Positions 57,827 through 64,000 of a DNA stretch of 64,000 nt are shown here, in pieces. Positions within the stretch are counted from its first letter, which is position 1. Every line of letters starts with the position of its first letter. Under the pieces are notes generated by a model. The model worked only from the letters and a program-made list of their open reading frames with translations. It was not told the DNA's origin and did not search any database. Position numbers and translations under genes: made by a program. The stretch spans positions 1 through 64,000 of the forward strand of contig NZ_JAAGPR010000013.1 in the NCBI RefSeq assembly GCF_017104965.1. Direction: 5' to 3'. Source of the stretch: Paraburkholderia sp. Ac-20340. GTDB taxonomy: Bacteria > Pseudomonadota > Gammaproteobacteria > Burkholderiales > Burkholderiaceae.

Positions 57827-57856
57827 TTGACTAATACTGTGTGTGGAATATTGTAT
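57827..57856 (+). promoter_or_regulatory. Promoter and regulator box of oxc
   Basis: TTGACT (57827-57832), 16 bases, TATTGT (57849-57854). ATATTGTAT (57848-57856), also found before the GntR gene, overlaps the -10. FCD-type GntR operators are often TTGTATAC-like, consistent with this. Confidence 0.5.
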
Positions 57857-57894
57857 ATCACGAATCGACAACGCCCCGCCAAAGAGGAGACGTC

Positions 57895-59640
57895 ATGGCA
57901 GAAGCAGGCATCAACGACGCGCAGAACAGCCCTGCGCAGGACGAGCAGGCGACGACGGACGGCTTTCATCTCGTCATCGACGCGCTCAAGCTCAACGATA
58001 TCGACACGATCTTCGGGCTCGTCGGTATTCCGATTACCGACCTCGCGCGTCTCGCCCAGGCCGAGGGCATGCGCTTCATCGGCTTCCGTCACGAGCAGAA
58101 CGCGGGCAATGCGGCCGCCGTGGCCGGCTATATGACGAAAAAGCCGGGCATCTGCCTGACGGTGTCCGCGCCCGGTTTCCTCAACGGCCTGACCGCACTG
58201 GCGAACGCCACGACCAACTGCTTCCCGATGATCCTGATCAGCGGATCGAGCGAGCGTGAAATCGTCGATCTGCAACAAGGCGATTACGAGGAAATGGACC
58301 AGATGAACGCCGCCAAGCCGTATGCGAAGGCTGCGTATCGCGTGCTGCATGCGGAGGACATTGGCATCGGCGTGGCGCGGGCGATTCGTGCGGCGGTTTC
58401 CGGCCGTCCCGGTGGCGTGTATCTGGATCTGCCGGCCAAACTGCTCGCGCAAACGATCGACGCCGTCAAGGCCCGTCAATCGCTCGTGAAAGTGGTGGAC
58501 GCTGCGCCGCGCCAGTTGCCGGCACCGGACTCGGTCCAGCGTGCGCTGGATGTACTAAGGAATGCAAAGCGTCCGCTGATTCTGCTTGGCAAGGGCGCAG
58601 CCTACGCGCAGGCCGACGCACAGATCCGCGAACTGGTAGAAAAGAGCGGCATTCCTTATCTGCCGATGTCGATGGCCAAGGGCCTGTTGCCCGATACGCA
58701 CGCGCAATCGGCCTCCGCCGCCCGCTCGTTTGTGCTCGCCGAAGCCGATGCCGTCGTCCTGATCGGCGCGCGTCTGAACTGGCTGCTCGCCCACGGCAAG
58801 GGAAAAACGTGGGGCGCGCCCACGCCCAAGCGCTTCGTGCAGATCGATATCGCGCCGACGGAAATCGACAGCAACGTGGCGATCGAAGCACCGCTCATCG
58901 GCGATATTGGTTCGTGCGTGGAAGCGCTGGTCGCGGGCCTCGGCAACGACTTCCCGCAGCCGCCCGCCGAATGGCTCGACGCCGTGGCGCAGCGCAAGAA
59001 CGCGAACCTCGCGAAGATGGCCGCGACGCTCGACAAGAATCCGTCGCCGATGAATTTCCACAGCGCATTGCGCGCAATTCGCGACGTGCTCAAGACGCGT
59101 CCCGAGATCAACGTCGTGAACGAAGGCGCCAATACGCTCGACTACGCCCGCAGCATCATCGACATGGCCTTGCCGCGCAAGCGCTTCGATTCGGGCACGT
59201 GGGGAATCATGGGGATCGGCATGGGTTTCGCGATCGGCGCGGCGGTCACGAGCGGCACTCAGGTCGTTGCCATCGAAGGCGATAGCGCCTTTGGTTTCAG
59301 CGGCATGGAACTGGAAACGATCTGCCGCTACAACCTGCCGGTTTGCACGATTGTTTTCAATAACAACGGCGTCTATCGCGGCACGGATGTGAATCCGACC
59401 GGTAGCAGCGACGTCGCGCCCACGGTGTTCGTCAAGAACGCACGCTATGACCGGATGATCGAAGCGTTCGGCGGAATCGGCCATTACGCGAGCACGCCCG
59501 AAGAACTCACCACGGCCCTGCTCGAAGCGATTGCCTCCGGCAAGCCCACGCTCATCAATGCGGTCATCGACGAATCGGCGGGTACCGAAAGCGGACGGCT
59601 CACGAATCTGAATCCGCAAAGCGCGGCCATGAAGAAATAA
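57895..59640 (+). CDS. oxc: Oxalyl-CoA decarboxylase
   Basis: Thiamine-diphosphate enzyme converting oxalyl-CoA to formyl-CoA and CO2. The 581-residue protein has the catalytic Glu67 in FRHEQNAGNAAAVAG (E56-equivalent of Oxalobacter), the central domain with PLILLGKGAAYAQADAQI, and the ThDP motif GDS...NNN spanning 462-491 (GDSAFGFSGMELETICRYNL). ATG 57895 has a perfect aggag site; the GTG-based upstream frame runs into the promoter. Sixty bases upstream of frc, so the two steps are co-transcribed. Confidence 0.96.
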   Translation: MAEAGINDAQNSPAQDEQATTDGFHLVIDALKLNDIDTIFGLVGIPITDLARLAQAEGMRFIGFRHEQNAGNAAAVAGYMTKKPGICLTVSAPGFLNGLTALANATTNCFPMILISGSSEREIVDLQQGDYEEMDQMNAAKPYAKAAYRVLHAEDIGIGVARAIRAAVSGRPGGVYLDLPAKLLAQTIDAVKARQSLVKVVDAAPRQLPAPDSVQRALDVLRNAKRPLILLGKGAAYAQADAQIRELVEKSGIPYLPMSMAKGLLPDTHAQSASAARSFVLAEADAVVLIGARLNWLLAHGKGKTWGAPTPKRFVQIDIAPTEIDSNVAIEAPLIGDIGSCVEALVAGLGNDFPQPPAEWLDAVAQRKNANLAKMAATLDKNPSPMNFHSALRAIRDVLKTRPEINVVNEGANTLDYARSIIDMALPRKRFDSGTWGIMGIGMGFAIGAAVTSGTQVVAIEGDSAFGFSGMELETICRYNLPVCTIVFNNNGVYRGTDVNPTGSSDVAPTVFVKNARYDRMIEAFGGIGHYASTPEELTTALLEAIASGKPTLINAVIDESAGTESGRLTNLNPQSAAMKK

Positions 59641-59700
59641 ATCCCGACACACTCGTTGCAGAAGAATCGGACTGACCAAGGACTATCAGGAGATAAGGCC

Positions 59701-60951
59701 ATGAGCAAACCCCTCGACGGTATCAAGATCATCGATTTCACGCATGTGCAGGCCGGCCCGGCATGCACGCAGATGCTCGCATGGTTCGGCGCGGACGTCA
59801 TCAAGGTGGAGCGTCCGGGTTCGGGCGACGTCACGCGCTCGCAACTGCGCGATATTCCCGAAGTGGATGCGCTGTACTTCACGATGCTCAACAGCAACAA
59901 GCGTTCGCTCACGCTCGATACCAAGAAGCCCGAAGGCAAGGAAGTGCTCGAAAAGCTGATCCGCGAATCGGATGTGATGGTGGAAAACTTCGGCCCCGGC
60001 GCGCTCGATCGCATGGGTTTTACGTGGGAGCGCATCAACGAACTCAATCCGAAGATGATTGTGGCTTCGGTGAAGGGCTTCAGCGAAGGCCACCATTACG
60101 ACGACCTCAAGGTGTATGAGAACGTCGCGCAATGTGCGGGCGGCGCCGCGTCGACCACGGGTTTCTGGGACGGCCCGCCCACGGTCAGCGCGGCGGCGCT
60201 CGGCGATAGCAATACGGGCATGCATCTGGCCATCGGCATTCTGACGGCACTGATTGGCCGCGACAAGACCGGCAAGGGGCAGAAGGTGGCCGTGTCGATG
60301 CAGGACAGCGTGATCAACCTGTGCCGCGTGAAGCTGCGCGATCAGCAACGCCTGGATCGCGTGGGCTATCTTGAGGAGTACCCACAATATCCGCATGGCA
60401 GCTTCAGCGATGTGGTGCCGCGCGGCGGCAATGCGGGCGGCGGCGGTCAGCCGGGCTGGGTGCTCAAGTGCAAGGGCTGGGAGAACGATCCGAACGCCTA
60501 CATCTATTTCACGGTGCAGGGCCACGCGTGGGAGCCGATCTGCCACGCTCTGGGCAAGCCGGAGTGGATCGAAGATCCGAAATACAACACGGCGCAGGCG
60601 CGTCAGCCGCATATCTTCGATATCTTCGCGACCATCGAAGCGTGGCTCTCCGACAAGACCAAGTATGAAGCCGTGGATATTCTGCGCAAGTTCGATATTC
60701 CTTGCGCGCCGGTGCTGAGCATGAAGGAACTCGCGAACGATCCGTCGTTGCGCGCGAGCGGCACCATTGTCGAAGTGCCGCACAAGGAGCGCGGTTCGTA
60801 TCTGACCGTGGGCAGCCCGATCAAGTTCTCGGATCTCAGCCCGGAAATCAAGGGCTCGCCGCTGCTCGGCGAACATACGGACGAAGTGTTGCAGGACCTC
60901 GGTTATTCGGCGCAGCAGATTGCGGCCTTGCACGAGGTACGTGCGGTTTGA
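59701..60951 (+). CDS. frc: Formyl-CoA:oxalate CoA-transferase
   Basis: Class III CoA-transferase moving CoA from formyl-CoA to oxalate. The 416-residue protein starts MSKPLDGIKIIDFTHVQAGP, has the catalytic Asp169 in ALGDSNTGMHLAIG, a glycine-rich loop GGNAGGGGQPGWVLKCKG, and C-terminal PHKERGSYLTVGSPIKFS. Length and Asp position match Oxalobacter FRC. ATG 59701 has aggagataagg upstream. Together with oxc it completes oxalate decarboxylation; free formate leaves the cycle. It is followed after about 100 bp by a PAS-protein gene. Confidence 0.96.
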   Translation: MSKPLDGIKIIDFTHVQAGPACTQMLAWFGADVIKVERPGSGDVTRSQLRDIPEVDALYFTMLNSNKRSLTLDTKKPEGKEVLEKLIRESDVMVENFGPGALDRMGFTWERINELNPKMIVASVKGFSEGHHYDDLKVYENVAQCAGGAASTTGFWDGPPTVSAAALGDSNTGMHLAIGILTALIGRDKTGKGQKVAVSMQDSVINLCRVKLRDQQRLDRVGYLEEYPQYPHGSFSDVVPRGGNAGGGGQPGWVLKCKGWENDPNAYIYFTVQGHAWEPICHALGKPEWIEDPKYNTAQARQPHIFDIFATIEAWLSDKTKYEAVDILRKFDIPCAPVLSMKELANDPSLRASGTIVEVPHKERGSYLTVGSPIKFSDLSPEIKGSPLLGEHTDEVLQDLGYSAQQIAALHEVRAV

Positions 60952-61055
60952 TGCAGACGATGTAGCCGCGCAACGCGGCGCATGAAGCCCAGGCCGAACG
61001 GCTCGCGCTTCATGCGCCCGCGACCGAAGAACCCGCTCCCCACAGGGTCAACGCC

Positions 61056-61496
61056 ATGACATCCGCCATCGACTTCGCCCAGCTTGCCGATGCAATCGGC
61101 GACGCCATCGTCATCTCGGACGCCGCCGGCGATATTACCTACTGGAACCCCGCCGCGACGCGCATGTTCGGTTATACGCGCGACGAGGCGATGGGTAAGA
61201 CGCTCGACCTGATCATCCCGGAACGCTTGCGCGGCCGGCATTGGGAGGGCTATCAGAAGACCATGGCGACCGGACAGACGCGCTATGGCAACGACGTGCT
61301 GCGCGTACCTGCCGTCGACAAGGACGGCCGCGCATTGTCCATCGCATTCACCGTGGCACTTCTGCATGATGCGCAGGGCGCATTGAGCGGCATCGTCGCG
61401 GTGATTCGCGACGAAACGGCCCGCTTCCAGGAAGAGCGCAATCTGCGCAAGCGCGTCACGGAACTCGAAGCTCAGGCACACGCTCAGCAGTCCTGA
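61056..61496 (+). CDS. Single-PAS-domain protein in the oxalate cluster
   Basis: A 146-residue soluble protein that is almost only a PAS domain (about 5-130): FAQLADAIGDAIVISDAAGD, YWNPAATRMFGYTRDEAMGK, and the PAC segment SGIVAVIRDETARFQEERNL. There is no kinase, HTH or GGDEF output. The C-terminal 20 residues are a helix (RKRVTELEAQAHAQQS) that could dimerise. PAS folds sense redox, ligands or light; the ligand here is unknown. It lies between frc and pntA on the same strand, 104 bp and 63 bp away. Possibly a redox sensor for the cluster. Confidence 0.85.
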   Translation: MTSAIDFAQLADAIGDAIVISDAAGDITYWNPAATRMFGYTRDEAMGKTLDLIIPERLRGRHWEGYQKTMATGQTRYGNDVLRVPAVDKDGRALSIAFTVALLHDAQGALSGIVAVIRDETARFQEERNLRKRVTELEAQAHAQQS

Positions 61497-61559
61497 TGCT
61501 TGCGCCCGTCGCTCGGGCGCGCAAGACGCGCACAACAAAACGATCAGGAGACGGACGGC

Positions 61560-63128
61560 ATGGCGATGACCATCGCGATACCGCGCGAGCGATTTGCAGG
61601 CGAACGGCGCGTGGCCGCCACGCCGGAAAGCGTCGCGCAACTGCTGAAGCTGGGCTATGTGGTCGAAGTGGAATCCGGCGCCGGAAATGGCGCGTCGTAT
61701 AGCGACGATGCCTATCGTGCCGCGGGCGCCTGCATCGTCGAAGACGCGAGCGAACTCTGGGGCAACGCGGATATCGTGCTCAAGGTGCGGCCGCCGTCGA
61801 TCGAAGAAGCGCAACAACTCAAGCAGGGCGCCACGCTGATCGGCTTTATCTGGCCCGCGCAGCAGGGACCTTTGCTCGATGCGTTCGCCGCGCGTGGTGC
61901 AACGGTGCTGGCCATGGATTGCGTACCGCGTATTTCGCGTGCGCAAAAGCTCGACGCGCTGAGTTCGATGGCCAATATGGCGGGCTATCGTGCCGTGATC
62001 GAGGCCGCGCAATATTTCGGCCGTATTTTCACCGGGCAGATTACCGCGGCGGGCAAGATGCCGCCCGCGAAAGTGCTGGTGATCGGCGCGGGTGTGGCTG
62101 GGCTGGCTGCCATTGGCGCGGCGCGTGGACTGGGCGCGATCGTGCGCGCATTCGATACGCGGCCCGAAGTCGGCCAGCAGATCGAGAGCATGGGCGCGGA
62201 GTTCCTCACCGTCGAACTGGAGGAAGAAGGCGGCGGCTCCGGTGGATACGCGAAGCAGATGAGCGCGAAATTCATCGAAGCCGAAATGGCGCTCTTCAAG
62301 GCGCAGGCGGCGGAGGTCGACATCATCGTGACCACCGCGCTGATTCCCGGCAAGCCCGCGCCGCGATTGCTCGATGCGCAGACGGTGGCCTGTTTGCGCG
62401 CGGGCAGTGTGATCGTCGATCTGGCTGCGGAGCAGGGCGGCAACTGCGAACTCACGCGTGCGGGCGAAGTCGTGCAGGCGCATGGCGTGACCATCGTCGG
62501 CTATACGGATCTGCCGAGCCGCATGGCGAATCAGTCGAGCCAGCTTTACGCGACCAATCTGCGGCATCTGCTGACCGATCTCACGAGCGCGAAAGACGGC
62601 GAGTTGAAGATCGATATGGACGATGTGGTGCAGCGCGGCACGACCGTCATGTTGAAGGGCGAATTGTGCTGGCCTGCGCCGCCTGTGCCCACGGCGGCCA
62701 CCCCTGCGGTGAAGCCGGAAACTGCTAGATCGACTTTGCCAGCGCATGGCGATGCGAACAAAGACAAGGAGGCAGAACGCAAAAGCGGTGTCGGTTCAAT
62801 CGTTGCGCTCGCATCGATTGCCGTGTTGCTGCTTGCGCTCGGCGCCATCGCGCCGCCCGCTTTTGTGGCGCATTTCACGGTATTCGTGCTGGCTGTCTTT
62901 ATCGGCTATCAGGTGGTGTGGAACGTCACGCCCGCGCTGCACACGCCGCTGATGAGTGTGACGAATGCGATCAGCGGCATCATCGTGATCGGCGCGTTGC
63001 TTCATCCTGTCGGAGCGAATGCGCTCGTGAGTGTGCTGGCGGGCGTGGCGCTCGTGATTGCCACGATCAATATCGCGGGTGGCTTCCTGGTCACCCAGCG
63101 CATGCTGAAGATGTTCCAACGGACCTGA
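61560..63128 (+). CDS. pntA: NAD(P) transhydrogenase alpha subunit
   Basis: Proton-translocating transhydrogenase subunit of 522 residues carrying the NAD(H)-binding domain I and part of the membrane domain. N-terminal AlaDH/PNT fold (IAIPRERFAGERRVAATPES), NAD loop VLVIGAGVAGLAAIGAARGL (GAGVAG at 176-181), and about four C-terminal membrane helices (about 415-515). The single-chain alpha of the E. coli type is present, not split into A1/A2. ATG 61560 has aggag upstream. Coupled to pntB 9 bp later. It would make NADPH from NADH using the proton gradient. Confidence 0.95.
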   Translation: MAMTIAIPRERFAGERRVAATPESVAQLLKLGYVVEVESGAGNGASYSDDAYRAAGACIVEDASELWGNADIVLKVRPPSIEEAQQLKQGATLIGFIWPAQQGPLLDAFAARGATVLAMDCVPRISRAQKLDALSSMANMAGYRAVIEAAQYFGRIFTGQITAAGKMPPAKVLVIGAGVAGLAAIGAARGLGAIVRAFDTRPEVGQQIESMGAEFLTVELEEEGGGSGGYAKQMSAKFIEAEMALFKAQAAEVDIIVTTALIPGKPAPRLLDAQTVACLRAGSVIVDLAAEQGGNCELTRAGEVVQAHGVTIVGYTDLPSRMANQSSQLYATNLRHLLTDLTSAKDGELKIDMDDVVQRGTTVMLKGELCWPAPPVPTAATPAVKPETARSTLPAHGDANKDKEAERKSGVGSIVALASIAVLLLALGAIAPPAFVAHFTVFVLAVFIGYQVVWNVTPALHTPLMSVTNAISGIIVIGALLHPVGANALVSVLAGVALVIATINIAGGFLVTQRMLKMFQRT

Positions 63129-63137
63129 GGAGACGTC

Positions 63138-64000
63138 ATGCTGAACGGAATCGGCAATATGGCGTGGCTGGGCGCGGCGACGCTGTTCATCCTCAGCCTG
63201 CGCGGACTGAGTCATCCCACGAGCGCGCGACGCGGCAATATCTACGGCGTCTGCGGCATGACGATCGCGGTGCTGGCCACCTTGCTGGTGACACGCGGCG
63301 CGGGGCTGGGTATCGCCATCGTCGCGGCGGTCGTGGGCGGCGGTATCGGTGCGGTGCTGGCGCGTCGTGTGGAGATGACGCAGATGCCGCAACTCGTGGC
63401 GGTGCTGCATAGCTTCGTCGGCCTTGCGGCCACGCTCATCGCCTTTGCCAATGCGCTTTCGCCGGCTGTGGAATCAAGCAGCGTCGAGCGCGCGATTCAC
63501 GATACGGAGATCTACGTCGGCGCCTTTATCGGCACGATCACGTTCACGGGTTCTATCGTCGCGTTTCTCAAGTTGCAGGGCACGCTGGGCGGAAAACCGC
63601 TCGTATTGCCGGCTCGACATCTGATGAACGCGGTCGCGCTCGCGGTGTGCATCGTGCTCGGTTACGTGTTTGTTTCGACGACCGATGCCACGCAGGCGCT
63701 CGCGGCGCTCGGCATCATGTGTGCGATTGCGGCGGTGCTGGGCGTGCATCTGGTGATGGCGATCGGCGGTGCGGACATGCCGGTGGTCGTCTCCATGCTC
63801 AACAGTTATTCGGGCTGGGCGGCGGCCGCGACGGGCTTCATGCTCGACAACGATCTGCTGGTGACGACGGGCGCGCTGGTCGGTTCGAGCGGCGCGATTC
63901 TCAGCTATATCATGTGCCGGGCGATGAACCGCAGCTTTGTTTCGGTGATCCTTGGCGGCTTCGGCTCGGTGGCGGCAACGGCGAGCGCAGCGCCCGAAGG
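63138..64000 (+). CDS. pntB: NAD(P) transhydrogenase beta subunit (3' end outside window)
   Basis: Start of the beta subunit carrying the main membrane domain and the NADP(H)-binding domain III. ATG 63138 has gaggaga upstream and is 9 bp after pntA. The visible 287 codons have no stop and include MTQMPQLVAVLHSFVGLAAT, YVGAFIGTITFTGSIVAFLK, MCAIAAVLGVHLVMAIGGAD and VVVSMLNSYSGWAAAATGFM, all typical of PntB helices. Full-length PntB is about 460 residues, so about 40% including domain III lies beyond the edge. Confidence 0.93.
   Translation, partial: MLNGIGNMAWLGAATLFILSLRGLSHPTSARRGNIYGVCGMTIAVLATLLVTRGAGLGIAIVAAVVGGGIGAVLARRVEMTQMPQLVAVLHSFVGLAATLIAFANALSPAVESSSVERAIHDTEIYVGAFIGTITFTGSIVAFLKLQGTLGGKPLVLPARHLMNAVALAVCIVLGYVFVSTTDATQALAALGIMCAIAAVLGVHLVMAIGGADMPVVVSMLNSYSGWAAAATGFMLDNDLLVTTGALVGSSGAILSYIMCRAMNRSFVSVILGGFGSVAATASAAPE

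Noticed and set aside
1..64000. CRISPR arrays, prophage, integrase/attachment sites, rRNA operons
   Set aside because: No regularly spaced repeats, phage structural genes, integrase or rRNA sequence were seen.

Overview
The window is a GC-rich stretch of a betaproteobacterial main chromosome. Gene order (rluB, rimP-nusA-infB-rbfA-truB, an emr-type pump, typA, odhA-odhB-lpdA, zapE) and protein sequences point to Burkholderia sensu lato (Burkholderia/Paraburkholderia/Caballeronia). This is inferred from gene order and motif recall; no search was run. Almost all sequence is coding, codon third positions are strongly G/C, and several long antisense open frames are shadows of real genes.

Layout. 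1-8.6 kb: 5'-truncated rluB, then the ribosome/transcription operon rimP-nusA-infB-rbfA-truB with its own sigma70 promoter and an attenuator-like leader. 8.6-13.9 kb (minus strand): marR, NodT-type outer-membrane channel, emrA, emrB, a complete tripartite pump with a candidate operator. 14.0-23.4 kb: typA, then the 2-oxoglutarate dehydrogenase operon odhA-odhB-lpdA, then zapE. 23.6-24.1 kb: a short transposase-derived gene. 24.2-29.9 kb (minus): a DUF2147 protein, a TpsB/FhaC-like outer-membrane protein, and two paralogous Ser/Thr/Gly-rich lipoproteins. 30.6-44.8 kb: a full Flp/Tad pilus locus (flp, cpaA, tadE, cpaB, cpaC, cpaE, cpaF, tadB, tadC, tadD, DUF3613, tadG) ending in a sigma54 activator, then a DUF2968 protein. 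44.9-48.2 kb: a 60-aa protein, a divergent Hfq paralogue, and a small lipoprotein with an ECF sigma/anti-sigma pair. 48.2-56.7 kb: two acyl-CoA ligases, an MFS carrier, a TPR-glycosyltransferase-like protein, an SDR and a small unknown. 56.8-64.0 kb: oxalate catabolism (GntR regulator, oxc, frc), a PAS protein, and pntA plus truncated pntB.

The most interesting region is the 715-bp divergent intergenic region between the lipoprotein/TpsB genes and flp. On the minus strand it has a perfect -24/-12 sigma54 promoter (TGGCAC-N5-TTGCA, 30018-30003), then a near-consensus IHF site, then five GTTACG/CGTAAC boxes including a 17-bp palindrome at enhancer distance. Four more boxes surround a sigma70-like promoter in front of flp. 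A sigma54 activator is encoded at the end of the tad locus. This suggests (inference) that pilus production and an uncharacterised surface lipoprotein/TpsB module are controlled together. The TpsB protein also appears to lack the conserved arginine of the family's VRGF/Y motif and has no classical TpsA partner nearby.

In the oxalate region the same 9-mer, ATATTGTAT, overlaps the -10 of both the GntR gene and oxc, pointing to an autoregulated local circuit. Placing pntAB after oxc-frc may link oxalate/formate oxidation to NADPH supply.
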